Source: Vibrio cholerae (GTDB lineage Bacteria; Actinomycetota; Actinomycetes; Actinomycetales; Micrococcaceae). Taken from it: 64,000 bases of DNA. Of this stretch, positions 20,966-33,558 are shown one piece after another. Both the position numbers and the translations under genes were made by a program. How positions within the stretch are numbered: position 1 is the first letter of the stretch; each line of letters opens with the position of its first letter. The DNA lies in contig WNZI01000014.1 in the NCBI GenBank assembly GCA_009728235.1, positions 1-64,000 of the forward strand. Direction: 5' to 3'. The notes beneath the pieces are model-generated. The model did not search any database. It was not told where the DNA came from and saw nothing but the letters and a program-made list of their open reading frames with translations.

Positions 20966-22102
20966 ATGTGTCCACGTTCCGAAGAGCCCCGAGACTCCTC
21001 CGCCGGCCCGAGCAGCAGCCCGGCGACGCCCGTCATCGAGGACCGCCACCTCGCAGTCAGGCTCGATGACGCCTGGCTCCGACTCCAGACGAGAGTCGCC
21101 GTCCGCCGGGGAAGGATCGAGACCGTCATCCCCTACACGGGATACGGAACGACGTCATGGCTGCGCGTCCTCGCCCGGGTTGTCCGAAGCGACCCCAGGG
21201 ACACGGGTTCGGAAGCGGATGCCGGCCCACTCAAGCCACTGCAGGAGGGTATGCGTGGCTGGCGCAACTTCACGAGCGCACCGGTCGCGCACGCCGTCGT
21301 CCACGTCACCGTGGGTGACACGGTGCACGACGTCCGGGCGGACCGTGGGGGAGTCGTCGATGCGCGCATCCCGGTGACCCTCGATTCCGGGTGGCATGAC
21401 ATCACGCTGCAGTCGGGCGAATCACGGGCCGTCGAGGCGCCCGTGCGGATCGTCGCGGACGGAGCGGACTTCGGCGTCGTCTCCGACATCGACGACACCG
21501 TCATGGTCACCGCCCTGCCCCGGCCCTTCCTGGCGGCCTGGAACACCTTCGTGCTCGACGAGCACGCGCGGACTCCCACTCCCGGGATGGCCGTCCTGTA
21601 CGAACGGATCGTCCGGACGCTGCCGTCCGCTCCCGTTCTCTATCTCTCGACCGGAGCCTGGAACGTCGCGCCGACGCTCTCGCGGTTCCTCTCCCGCAAC
21701 CTCTACCCGGCAGGACCGAAGTTGCTGACCGACTGGGGACCCACCCGCGACCGGTGGTTCCGCAGCGGGCAGGAGCACAAGCGGACGTCGCTGGAACGAC
21801 TGGCCGAGGAGTTCCCCAACGTGAAATGGCTGCTGGTAGGTGACGACGGCCAGCACGACGAGGCGATCTACTCGGAGTTCGCTCAGCGCCATCCGGAGAA
21901 CGTCCGTGCCATCGCGATCCGGCAGCTCTCCGCCGGCGAGGCGGTCCTGGCCGGTGGCCGGTCCAAGACCGGCGTGCAACCGCCGGAGGGGATCCCCTGG
22001 ATCTATGCGCCGGACGGCGCGGGGATGTCGGACCAGCTCGAAGCCCTGGGGCTCATCGAGAGTGATGTCCGTTCGGCAGACGTCCCTGAGGAAAACGGCT
22101 GA
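20966..22102 (+). CDS. App1 family phosphatase (DUF2183)
   Basis: A 378-aa protein. The HAD-like DUF2183 domain starts at about residue 165 with FGVVSDIDDTVM (DxDxT nucleophile motif), followed by VLYLSTGAWN, TDWGPTRDRWFRSGQEHK and LLVGDDGQHDEAIY. The N-terminal part (TVIPYTGYGTTSWLRVLARV) is the usual beta-rich lead domain. Yeast App1 is a phosphatidate phosphatase of actin patches; the bacterial role is unknown. ATG 20966 is chosen; the longer frame upstream has no coding signal. It faces the SDR gene convergently with 18 bp between. Confidence 0.85.
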   Translation: MCPRSEEPRDSSAGPSSSPATPVIEDRHLAVRLDDAWLRLQTRVAVRRGRIETVIPYTGYGTTSWLRVLARVVRSDPRDTGSEADAGPLKPLQEGMRGWRNFTSAPVAHAVVHVTVGDTVHDVRADRGGVVDARIPVTLDSGWHDITLQSGESRAVEAPVRIVADGADFGVVSDIDDTVMVTALPRPFLAAWNTFVLDEHARTPTPGMAVLYERIVRTLPSAPVLYLSTGAWNVAPTLSRFLSRNLYPAGPKLLTDWGPTRDRWFRSGQEHKRTSLERLAEEFPNVKWLLVGDDGQHDEAIYSEFAQRHPENVRAIAIRQLSAGEAVLAGGRSKTGVQPPEGIPWIYAPDGAGMSDQLEALGLIESDVRSADVPEENG

Positions 22103-22120
22103 CGCCAGACCCGACGCTCG

Positions 22121-23169
22121 TCAGCCGACCCGGGCGACGGCGCGTCCCACCGTCGATGCTGCTCCCTTGGCCGCCCCTGCGAGCACGGGGGCAGCGGCTT
22201 TCAGCTGGTCGGTGAACACCACGGCGCCCGCGCCGGCGAGCGCCGTGGTGAGGACAATGCGCTGAACGGTTCGGCGCCGTCCGCTCCAGCCGCCCGTGAC
22301 GCCCGCGTTCGCGGGATCGAGCGACGGTCCGTACAGATTCCCGGAGGAGTCCTCCGCTGCTTCCTTCTTGGAGAGGTGCGTGTGCTCGACCTGGTGCGCC
22401 ATCACCCTCTCGAGCCGTCCGGGCATGAGGCGGTGCTGGCGGACCATGGAGCGCCCGATCCGTCCGACGGCGATCTCGCGGGTCGGCTTCCCGACGAGGT
22501 CGACGATCGTCCTGGCGACGCGGTCCGGGCTGTAGACGGGCGGCATGGCCACGGCGCGTCGGCCCGTGTAGTTCGCGGCGTGATCGAAGAACGGGGTGTC
22601 GATGGTGGGCGGAAGCACGGTGCACACATGGATGTGCTTCTTCCCGTCGAGCTTCAGCTCGGACCGCAGGCTCACGCCGAGTGCCCGGACCGCGGCCTTC
22701 GACACGGAGTACGCGGAGGTGTAGGGCTGGGGGATCTCCCCGACGATCGAGGCGACGTTGACGAGGACCCCCGACCCCTGGTGCTGCATGCGTTCCAGGG
22801 CGGCACGGGCACCGTAGACGTAGCCCATGACATTGACGTCGATGACGCGTTCGAAATCGCGCAGTGGCACCTCGAGGAACGGCGAGAAGAACGACACCGC
22901 GGCGTTGTTGACCCAGACGTCGATGCGGCCGAACTCCTCGACCGCCCTGCTCGCCAACTCCTGCACGGCGTCGTACTCGGACATGTCGGTGGGGACGGCG
23001 ATCGCCCTCGAGCCGAGCGCGGTGCACTCCGCCACGAGGGACTCGAGCGCCTCGACGCGTCGGCTCGCGAGGACGAGATGGGTCCGACGGCGGGCGAAGC
23101 GCAGGGCGTGGCCCGTCCGATCCCGCTTGCCGCGCCGGTGATGACGACCACGCTGTTCCTGATCCGCAC
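22121..23169 (-). CDS. SDR family oxidoreductase with C-terminal extension (apparent frameshift)
   Basis: NAD(P)-dependent short-chain dehydrogenase. Starting from GTG 23169 with AGGAGG, it has VVVITGAASGIGRAT (cofactor motif TGxxxGIG). A lost base near 23107 (ACGCCC, restored as ACGGCCC on the coding strand) joins it to ALRFARRRTHLVLASRR. Further motifs are WVNNAAVSFF (NNAG type), VNVASIVGEI and the catalytic YSVSK. About 100 residues extend past the fold and include a hydrophobic stretch (IVLTTALAGAGAVVF), perhaps a membrane contact. Corrected length is about 349 aa. Substrate unknown. Confidence 0.85.
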
Positions 23170-23263
23170 TGGTTCCTCCTCGGGACGATCCTGATGGCTC
23201 GCGGTCCGGAGCCCGCATCTGTCCCGAAGGTACGGACCGGGCCCGAGGTGGCGCAACGGGAAT

Positions 23264-24265
23264 TCAGGCGCCCGGGCGGGATGCGCTTCGGGCGACCGTG
23301 TGCTTCGGTCCGATGCTCTTGCTGGAGAGGATCTGGGCCAGTTGGTCCATGAACAGGCGAACCCGCGCGTCGCCGGCGTCGCCCGTCCGCAGCGCGAAGA
23401 TGCTGCGGGCCAGCCGGATCTCCGGGACATCGAGGGCCACGATGCCCTCGGGTCGGTTGATCATCGCGAGTTCGGGCACCAGTGCCGCTCCGAGGCCGGC
23501 TGCCGTCAGTTCGAGGCTGGCGTTGAAGTCGTCGCAGTACGCGGCGATCCTGGGATGCAGGTTGCAGCTCGCGAAGAGCCGCTCGATCACGGTGGCATCG
23601 GCGGTCCCGGGATGGTGCATGATCCACGGCATGTCGGCGAGCTGGTCCGCCGTGACGCGGGAGCCGCTGCGGATGCCCCAGCTCGCCGGAAGGATCACGC
23701 GGAAGTCGTCGTCGCCGATCCACTGGCGGCTGAGCGTCGAGGGCCACGCGAGCCCTGCCTGGCCCACCTGGTAGACGAGGGCCAGGTCGAGGTCGCCGCC
23801 CGTGCGGAGCCCCTGGATGGTGTGGGAGGGCTCTCCGACGAACAGTCGCAGCGAGACCCCGAGTCGCTGCCACTCGGGCATGCGCAGCAACCGCGGGAGG
23901 GCGAACGTGGCGAGACTCGGGAAGATGCCGAGTCGGAGTTCGTGCTCGGGGCCGGTATCGGCACGGGCGGTCGAGGCGAGCAGGGCGTCGATGTCCGTCA
24001 GGACCTTGGCCGCGTGTCGTGACATGGCGATCGCGGCGTCCGTCGGGACTGCGCTGCGGGCGGACCGATGGAACAGCGTGGCTCCGGTGTCACGTTCCAG
24101 GGCCGACATCTGTTGCGACACCGCCGAGGCGGTGTAGCCGAGGCTCGTGGCGGCACTGCTGAAGGACCCGTGGCGGATCACCTCCAGCAGTGTCCGCAGG
24201 TGGATCGGGTTGACCACGTTCCTCTTCTCGACGTCGATGCACTCGTTCTGCCCAGTGTTCACCAC
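23264..24265 (-). CDS. LysR family transcriptional regulator
   Basis: The N-terminal winged helix is clear: LRTLLEVIRHGSFSSAATSLGYTASAVSQQMSALERDTG. It is followed by a periplasmic-binding-like effector domain (LRLGIFPSLATFALPRL through the C-terminus). GTG 24265 gives about 333 aa; GTG 24217, just before NPIHLRTLLEV, would give 317 aa, and neither has ideal Shine-Dalgarno spacing. It reads away from nrdH across a 362-bp gap and is 94 bp upstream of the SDR gene, which it may control. Effector unknown. Confidence 0.88.
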   Translation of the reverse strand: MVNTGQNECIDVEKRNVVNPIHLRTLLEVIRHGSFSSAATSLGYTASAVSQQMSALERDTGATLFHRSARSAVPTDAAIAMSRHAAKVLTDIDALLASTARADTGPEHELRLGIFPSLATFALPRLLRMPEWQRLGVSLRLFVGEPSHTIQGLRTGGDLDLALVYQVGQAGLAWPSTLSRQWIGDDDFRVILPASWGIRSGSRVTADQLADMPWIMHHPGTADATVIERLFASCNLHPRIAAYCDDFNASLELTAAGLGAALVPELAMINRPEGIVALDVPEIRLARSIFALRTGDAGDARVRLFMDQLAQILSSKSIGPKHTVARSASRPGA

Positions 24266-24448
24266 TGACCCCCTGCGACACGCCGGGGAAAGCCGACACG
24301 GCACTTTCTCAGCCTGTGCGGAAGTACTGCACAGGCCTGTGGACGAGTAGCCGACGACGTCCCGGATCGGCTCGTTTCCGCGCTTTCCGAAGACCCTGAT
24401 CTGTGGACATCATGTGGACTACTCGCGCCACTAATGACATACTTGTAA

Positions 24449-24494
24449 TACATCATCTAGGGGTCTGCCGCAGTGGAGCGCACTAGATGTAGTA
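24449..24494 (+). promoter_or_regulatory. Tandem NrdR-like boxes of the nrd operon
   Basis: Two related palindromic sites: TACATCATCTAGGG (24449-24462) and CACTAGATGTAGTA (24481-24494). The second, read in reverse as TACTACATCTAGTG, matches the known NrdR-box pattern (ACACTATATATAGTGT type) well; the first shares TAC and CATCTAG. Centres are 32 bp apart, about three helical turns, the spacing usual for NrdR pairs. They lie 130-180 bp upstream of nrdH. No nrdR gene is in the window. The rest of 24266-24627 is AT-richer than its surroundings and holds no gene. Confidence 0.72.
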
Positions 24495-24627
24495 TCGAAC
24501 TACAGAAACGATCGCTGGACGGGCATGAGCCCGGAAGCGCGGAAATCCCCGGATTTCCTCCCCTTTCCGGGGCCGCGCACCACTCATGACACAGCACGAC
24601 AGCAGTAGAGGAAAAGGGGACTAGGAC

Positions 24628-24873
24628 ATGACCGTCACGGTTTACACGAAGCCGGCTTGCGTACAGTGCAACGCCACCTACCGGGCTCTGGACAAGAAGG
24701 GCATCGCCTACCAGAGCGTGGACATCTCACAGGATCCGGCCGCCCTCGAGCGCGTCCGTTCCATGGGCTACATGCAGGCTCCCGTCGTCATCACGGACAA
24801 CGACCACTGGTCCGGATTCCGCCCTGACAAGATCAGCGCGATCGCCGATTCAGCCGTCAGTTCGGTAGCCTGA
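24628..24873 (+). CDS. nrdH: Glutaredoxin-like protein NrdH
   Basis: Electron donor for class Ib ribonucleotide reductase, reduced by thioredoxin reductase. 81 aa with VYTKPACVQCNATYRAL (CVQC redox motif) and the NrdH-type C-terminal WSGFRPDKI. AAAAGGGG lies 9 bp before the ATG. It is the first gene of nrdHIEF. Confidence 0.96.
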   Translation: MTVTVYTKPACVQCNATYRALDKKGIAYQSVDISQDPAALERVRSMGYMQAPVVITDNDHWSGFRPDKISAIADSAVSSVA

Positions 24874-24912
24874 CCGATCCCGTTACGGGATGACCGGGCC
24901 GGGCATCAGACA

Positions 24913-25382
24913 GTGACCACCCTCGTCGTGGAAGACCCGTCCACCACCGACCCGGCAGGTGCCGGGTCGGTGGTGGACGGTGACGTCACCGATGCCCCGC
25001 TGATCTATTTCTCGTCGGTCTCGGACAACACCCATCGTTTCGTCGAGAAGCTGGGGGTGCGGGCCGCACGGATGCCGGTGCTCACCAGGGACCCGACCCT
25101 GCAGGCCACCCGCCCCTACGTCCTGGTCCTCCCCACCTACGGGGGGATCAGCGGCAAGGGAGCAGTGCCCCGGCAGGTCGTGAAATTCCTCAACAACGAG
25201 CAGAACCGCAACCTCCTCCGGGGGGTGATCGGGGCCGGGAACACCAATTTCGGGGAGACCTACTGCCTCGCAGCCGACATCGTCGCAGCCAAGTGCAATG
25301 TGCCGGTCCTCTACAGATTTGAAGTCATGGGAACGTCCGAGGACGTAGCCCGAGTAACCACAGGATTGGAAGAGTTTTGGAC

Positions 25383-25386
<4 letters not shown>
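24913..25386 (+). CDS. nrdI: Class Ib RNR flavodoxin NrdI
   Basis: Flavodoxin-like protein that supplies oxidant for assembling the Mn-tyrosyl cofactor of Nrd[18 protein letters not shown] is the flavin phosphate-binding loop, and VLPTYGG and [17 protein letters not shown] are family motifs. About 157 aa from GTG 24913, with some 30 non-conserved N-terminal residues; the true start could be further in. The stop overlaps the nrdE start (ATGA). Confidence 0.95.
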
Positions 25387-28612
<3,226 letters not shown>

Positions 28613-28630
28613 TCCACAGCAGGAAGAGTC

Positions 28631-28683
28631 AGGCCCGGTAGGGGCGGCGGGTCCACAGGACCCGATCGTCTCCTACCGGGCCT
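28631..28683 (+). terminator. Nested double hairpin after nrdF
   Basis: The outer 12-bp perfect stem AGGCCCGGTAGG (28631-28642) pairs with CCTACCGGGCCT (28672-28683). Inside it lies a second 7-bp stem CGGGTCC-ACA-GGACCCG (28648-28664). It probably terminates the nrd operon. The remaining bases to 28926 hold nothing else I can name. Confidence 0.7.
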
Positions 28684-28926
28684 TCGTCGTTCCGGAAACA
28701 GCTGACCCTGTCCGCCGGTTCCTCGTCGACGCGGTGCGGACAAGGTGCTGACGGTCCGTCGCGCAACCGGGAGTCCATGCCTCGTACGGTCGTCGTTCGG
28801 GCGACCATGCCGAGGTTCGTCCACTACGGTGGCGGAAGATCATCGTACTGATGAACCGGAACGGTGCAGCGGGAGAACGTCCCCTTCTGCCTCTGGCCGT
28901 GAAGCGAAAGTGAAGAGAGCGCCGAT

Positions 28927-29568
28927 GTGATCGACTTCGTACGAGACCGGTTCGGGCAGATTCTGTTCTCGAGCTGGCAGCACTTCTGGCTCGTCTCCCA
29001 ATGCCTCGTGATCGCGACGCTGATCGCCGTGATCGTCGCCGCCCTCGTCTACCGGAGCCGGGGCCTGACAGCGGCGGCGAACAGCGTATCGGCCATCGGG
29101 CTGACCATCCCCGCGTTCGCCCTCGTGGGTCTCCTGATCGCACCCTTCGGTTTCGGCGTCGTGCCCGCCGTCATCGTCGTCGTCTTCTACGCGACACTGC
29201 CGATCCTCCGGAACGCGGTGGTCGGTCTGACCGGGATCGATGGATCGATCGTCGAGTCGGCGCGCGGCATCGGTATGAGCCGGTTGCAGATCCTCCGACG
29301 GATCGAGCTGCCCATGGCGTGGCCGGTGATCCTCGCAGGGATCCGCGTGTCGGCGCAGATGGTGATGGGCATCGCCGCAATCACCGCCTACGTACTCGGA
29401 CCGGGACTGGGCGGGTTCATCTTCACCGGCCTGTCCCGACTCGGGGGAGCGAACTCCCTCGAATCGGTCGTGACGGGAATCGTCGCGGTCATCCTTCTCG
29501 CTCTCCTTCTCGACCTCCTTCTTGTCGGCTTGGGCCGACTCACTATCCCCCGAGGAATCCGTGTCTGA
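28927..29568 (+). CDS. OpuC-type osmoprotectant ABC transporter permease 1
   Basis: Inner-membrane permease of a glycine betaine/carnitine/choline ABC transporter. About 213 aa with five to six membrane segments and the permease signature for ATPase docking, ESARGIGMSRLQILRRIELPMAWPVILAGI. The start is GTG 28927 (the ATG at 28924 is followed at once by TGA). It leads a four-gene operon permease-ATPase-permease-binding protein with overlapping ends. Confidence 0.92.
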   Translation: MIDFVRDRFGQILFSSWQHFWLVSQCLVIATLIAVIVAALVYRSRGLTAAANSVSAIGLTIPAFALVGLLIAPFGFGVVPAVIVVVFYATLPILRNAVVGLTGIDGSIVESARGIGMSRLQILRRIELPMAWPVILAGIRVSAQMVMGIAAITAYVLGPGLGGFIFTGLSRLGGANSLESVVTGIVAVILLALLLDLLLVGLGRLTIPRGIRV

Positions 29569-30859
29569 CTCAACTCCTTCACCCCAGCGCACCGACCATT
29601 CGTCAGCCGCCTCGTCTCCGGGCACTGCGATCACCGGAGCAAGCATCCTGCTCGAGGGTGTCACCAAGCGTTACCCCGGTCAGGAACGGCCCGCCGTCGA
29701 CGGGCTGACGATGGAGATTCCCGCGGGGAAGATCGTCATGCTCGTCGGCCCCTCGGGCTGCGGCAAGACGACCACCCTGAAGATGATCAACCGGCTGATC
29801 GAACCGACCGAAGGACACATCGTCCTCGACGGGGAGGACGTGACGGACATCAATGGCGACGCTCTCCGCCGCCGGATCGGGTACGTCATCCAGGCCGGTG
29901 GGCTCTTCCCCCACATGACGGTCGCTGCCAACATCGCCATCGTCCCCAAGATGCTCGGCTGGGCCAAGGAGAAAGTAGCGGCGCGCATCGATGAGCTGCT
30001 GGAACTGGTCTCGCTCGATCCCGGCGAGTACCGCGACAGGTACCCACGGGAACTCTCCGGCGGACAACAGCAGCGGGTCGGCGTAGCTCGGGCCCTCGCG
30101 GCCGATCCGCCCGTGCTCCTCATGGACGAGCCGTTCGGGGCGGTGGACCCCATCACCCGGGTCCGCCTCCAGGACGAGCTCATCAGCATCCAGCACGAGT
30201 TGCAGAAGACCATCGTCTGTGTGACCCACGACTTCGACGAAGCCGTCAAACTCGGCGACTGGATCGCGATCTTCACCGAGGGCGCCCACCTCGTCCAGTA
30301 CGACACCCCCGAGCGCATCCTCGCCGAGCCGGCGAACGAGTTCGTCGAGAACTTCATCGGATCCGGGGCAGGACTGAAGCAGCTGACACTCACCCGTGTC
30401 AACGACGTGCCGCTGCAATCGGCGGTCACGGCCGAACCAGGTGCCCTGACGACCGATGTGCTCTCCCGGCTGAACGAGCGCGGGCACGACCACGCCGTCA
30501 TCCTCGACGACAGGAACCGGCCCCTCCAGTGGTTGTCGCGACGGCAACTCGCGAGGATCGAACGGGTCGGGGACGACCGTGACCCGAAGCTTCCCCTGGT
30601 AGGGGAGAGGGCGTCACTGAACGACGCCCTGGACATCATGCTCGTCTCCAGCGTCGGGGCGGCCCTCGTCACCGGCGGGCGGGACAGTTTCCGGGGCGTC
30701 ATCGACGTCGACACCATCATGGACGCCATCGGCCGGGCGCACGCGCACGCCCGCTCGGCTCACGCCGACGGCAAACCCGTGGGTATCAACACGACCTCCA
30801 CGCCGGACGTCGGACGAGGGCGCGCCGACGAATCACAGAGTGCGACGTCCGACCGATGA
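29561..30859 (+). CDS. OpuC-type osmoprotectant ABC transporter ATPase
   Basis: ATP-binding subunit. Walker A GPSGCGKTTT, signature LSGGQQQRVGVARAL, Walker B PVLLMDEPFGAVD, switch His in CVTHDFDEA. The C-terminal third (about residues 265-400) holds a CBS-domain pair region, used in OpuA/OpuC ATPases to sense ionic strength. GTG 29561 with CGAGGAATCC in front is chosen; it overlaps the permease stop by 8 bp. About 432 aa. It overlaps the next permease by 4 bp. Confidence 0.93.
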   Translation: MSDSTPSPQRTDHSSAASSPGTAITGASILLEGVTKRYPGQERPAVDGLTMEIPAGKIVMLVGPSGCGKTTTLKMINRLIEPTEGHIVLDGEDVTDINGDALRRRIGYVIQAGGLFPHMTVAANIAIVPKMLGWAKEKVAARIDELLELVSLDPGEYRDRYPRELSGGQQQRVGVARALAADPPVLLMDEPFGAVDPITRVRLQDELISIQHELQKTIVCVTHDFDEAVKLGDWIAIFTEGAHLVQYDTPERILAEPANEFVENFIGSGAGLKQLTLTRVNDVPLQSAVTAEPGALTTDVLSRLNERGHDHAVILDDRNRPLQWLSRRQLARIERVGDDRDPKLPLVGERASLNDALDIMLVSSVGAALVTGGRDSFRGVIDVDTIMDAIGRAHAHARSAHADGKPVGINTTSTPDVGRGRADESQSATSDR

Positions 30860-31674
30860 GCGGGCAGACCCTGTCGACGAGCGGCACCAGCGGCACCCCG
30901 GCGACGGGTGCAGGGGTCGAGGTGGCAACACTCCGAGCAGACGCGGCCGGATCATCATGGGCACCATTGGTCCGGCAGCTGATCGGCATCATCCTGGCTG
31001 CCGTCGTCCTCGCCGTGTGGCTGGGCACTGCCGAGCTGACCGCGACCGAGCAGACGACCCTGAGTCCGGCCTCGCTCGTGGGATACATCCGCGAGCATGT
31101 GGGGCTGACGTTCCTGGCCGCCGTGATCGTCCTGGTCATCGCCGTCCCGCTCGGCATCGTCCTCACCCGCGGCCCGCTCCGACGGTTCACGGGACCCGTG
31201 CTGGCCATCGTCAACATCGGCCAGGCAGCCCCGGCTATCGGCCTGATCGTCCTTCTCGCCGCCTGGCTCGGGTTCGGTTCCCCGGCAGCCGTCGCGGCGC
31301 TCGTCATCTACGCGATGCTCCCCGTCCTGCGGAACACCATGGTCGGCATCAATCAGGTGGATGTGCGGCTCGTCGAAGCAGGCAGGGGCATGGGCATGAG
31401 CGCCGCTTCCGTCCTTCTCCGCGTGGAACTTCCCCTGGCCGTGCCGATCATGCTGGCAGGTATCCGCACCGCCCTCGTTCTCCTGGTCGGCACAGCAGCC
31501 CTGGCCACCTTCATCAACGGTGGTGGTCTCGGCATCCTGATCACCACCGGCGTGAACCTCAACCTGCCCCGCCTCCTCATCGCAGGCGCCGTGATCGTCG
31601 CTCTCCTCGCCCTGCTGATCGACTGGGTGGGACGCGTCGTCGAACACGTCGCTCGCCCGAAAGGACTCGCATGA
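30856..31674 (+). CDS. OpuC-type osmoprotectant ABC transporter permease 2
   Basis: Second permease, 272 aa, with about six membrane segments and the coupling motif EAGRGMGMSAASVLLRVELPLAVPIMLAGI. It is paralogous to permease 1. A poorly conserved 35-residue hydrophilic N-terminus precedes the first membrane segment (LIGIILAAVVLAVWLG). ATG 30856 overlaps the ATPase stop (ATGA), and its own stop overlaps the binding-protein start. Confidence 0.92.
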   Translation: MSGQTLSTSGTSGTPATGAGVEVATLRADAAGSSWAPLVRQLIGIILAAVVLAVWLGTAELTATEQTTLSPASLVGYIREHVGLTFLAAVIVLVIAVPLGIVLTRGPLRRFTGPVLAIVNIGQAAPAIGLIVLLAAWLGFGSPAAVAALVIYAMLPVLRNTMVGINQVDVRLVEAGRGMGMSAASVLLRVELPLAVPIMLAGIRTALVLLVGTAALATFINGGGLGILITTGVNLNLPRLLIAGAVIVALLALLIDWVGRVVEHVARPKGLA

Positions 31675-32708
31675 GCACCCCCGAAACGAACGATCGCGGC
31701 ACGCAGGCGTCATCGGGGCCGCGACGTGGCCCCCGTGCCGCAGTCGCTGCTGCAACCCTCGCCGGTGGTCTCCTCCTCGCCGGATGCGGCTTGCAGCCTG
31801 CTACCTCCTACGTGCCGGAGTCCGATCCCGGCAGCATCACCCCCATAGCAGGCGTCGACGGCGCACCCTTCACCGTGACGTCGAAGAACTTCACGGAGCA
31901 GTTGATCCTCGGCAAGATCGCCGTGCTGGGTGCCCAGGCGGCAGGGTTCGACGTGACCGACCTGACCAACGCGCCCGGCTCCCAGCCCGCCCGGGACCTG
32001 GTGCTGACCGGCGCAGCGGATTTCACCTGGGAGTACACGGGGACGGCGTGGCTGGCGTTCCTGGGGAAGGAGTCCGGCATCGCCGACCAGGAGGAGCAGT
32101 GGACAGCGGTACGCGACGCCGACGTCGCCAACGGACTGGTCTGGGGTGATCCTGCCCCCCTGAACAACACCTACGCGATGGCTGTCCGAACCGAGGCGAT
32201 CGAGGAACTCGGCGGAATCACGACCATGTCCGGGCTGGCGCAACTGCCACCGGAAGAACGGACGTTCTGCGTCGAGTCGGAGTTCAACTCCCGGGCGGAC
32301 GGCATGACGCCGATGCTGCAGCACTACGGACTCGAACGTGGCGCGGCGTCGGGTGTGCCGGACCAGAACATCGGCATCTACGACACGGGAGCGGTGTACA
32401 CGGCGACGGACACCGGGGCCTGCAACTTCGGTGAGGTCTTCGCGACCGATGGTCGGATCGAGGCCCTCGACCTCACACTGCTCGAGGACGACCTCGGCTT
32501 CTTCCCGGCCTACAACGCAGCGCCCGTCTTCTACGCGGAGACGCTTGCCGAGTACCCGGAACTCCAGGAGGTCTTCGCCCGGATCTCTCCGACACTGACC
32601 GACGAGGCGCTCCGGAGCATGAACCTGGCCGTGGACGTCGATGGCGAGGAACCCGCGGATGTGGCGTTCAACTTCATGGTGGACAACGGATTCATCACCG
32701 AGCCCTGA
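31671..32708 (+). CDS. OpuC-type substrate-binding lipoprotein
   Basis: Extracytoplasmic binding protein of the OpuAC/OpuCC class. The lipoprotein signal is clear: basic N-terminus, AAVAAATLAGGLLLAGC with the lipobox Cys near residue 39. Mature motifs include FTVTSKNFTEQLILGKI (typical of choline/betaine binders) and DLVLTGAADFTWEYTGTAW. About 345 aa. It ends the operon. Likely ligands are glycine betaine, choline or carnitine; the sequence does not separate them. Confidence 0.92.
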   Translation: MSTPETNDRGTQASSGPRRGPRAAVAAATLAGGLLLAGCGLQPATSYVPESDPGSITPIAGVDGAPFTVTSKNFTEQLILGKIAVLGAQAAGFDVTDLTNAPGSQPARDLVLTGAADFTWEYTGTAWLAFLGKESGIADQEEQWTAVRDADVANGLVWGDPAPLNNTYAMAVRTEAIEELGGITTMSGLAQLPPEERTFCVESEFNSRADGMTPMLQHYGLERGAASGVPDQNIGIYDTGAVYTATDTGACNFGEVFATDGRIEALDLTLLEDDLGFFPAYNAAPVFYAETLAEYPELQEVFARISPTLTDEALRSMNLAVDVDGEEPADVAFNFMVDNGFITEP

Positions 32709-32857
32709 TTGCGCACCGCTGCACGGGCCTTCACATGAGGAATTTCGACAGAGATGTGGTTGGCTGTCCTTAGGTACTTTAGCAATCCAGGTCAGCCAGG
32801 GCGATCCACGCCGCGAGCACCGGGGAGGTGGAGGCCACACCAGGAGGTCTCACTCGC

Positions 32858-33487
32858 ATGGTCCTAGCCCCGCTCCCGATTCGTGCCCCACGAGCACCCG
32901 GCCTCGATCCTTCGACGGGTGGTGACGCCGCATCACGCGCCGCCGATGTCGGGGCATTGCTCCTTCGGGTCGCGAACAGCGATGCCCGGGCATTCGACGA
33001 CCTGTACAAGCAGACCTCGCACCGCGTCTACGGACTGGTGAGCAGAGTGCTGGTCGATGCGGGGATGAGCGCCGAGACCACGCAGGACGTGTTCCTGGCC
33101 CTCTGGGTCGGCGGAGCGGAGCGCTTCGACCCGGCACTCGGTTCCGGCATGTCGTGGATCCTGACCATCGCCCACCGACGCGCGGTGGATCGGGTACGTG
33201 CCGAGGAATCCCACCGGGCCAGGGAGGGCCGGTGGGCCAGCAGGAACCGCGACGCGGAATACGACGAGGTGGCGGATACCGCGCTCCGTCGCGTCGAAGC
33301 CGATTCCGTCAGGGAGCGGCTCGAGACACTGTCCGCCGTGCAGCGCGACGCCATTCACCTCGCCTACTATGCGGGCATGACCTACGTCCAGGTCGCCGAG
33401 CACCTCGACATCCCGGTGCCTACTGCGAAGACCCGCATCCGTGACGGCATCCAGCGCCTCAGCAGGAGCATGACGATCTCCGGTTGA
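32858..33487 (+). CDS. ECF-type sigma factor (SigK-like)
   Basis: Region 2 is DLYKQTSHRVYGLVSRVLVDAGMSAETTQDVFLALW and region 4 LSAVQRDAIHLAYYAGMTYVQVAEHLDIPVPTAKTRIRDG. About 209 aa from ATG 32858, which has AGGAGGT at 10 bp; an upstream GTG (32828) is weaker. SigK-type factors are usually followed by an anti-sigma gene (rskA), but the next gene here is convergent. The regulator is therefore elsewhere or absent. Targets unknown. Confidence 0.9.
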   Translation: MVLAPLPIRAPRAPGLDPSTGGDAASRAADVGALLLRVANSDARAFDDLYKQTSHRVYGLVSRVLVDAGMSAETTQDVFLALWVGGAERFDPALGSGMSWILTIAHRRAVDRVRAEESHRAREGRWASRNRDAEYDEVADTALRRVEADSVRERLETLSAVQRDAIHLAYYAGMTYVQVAEHLDIPVPTAKTRIRDGIQRLSRSMTISG

Positions 33488-33558
33488 CCCCGCGCCGCCC
33501 ACAGCCCATCCGACTGCTGGGACCGGGCTCCTCGACCCTGCACTTCTGCCGGTAGGTG

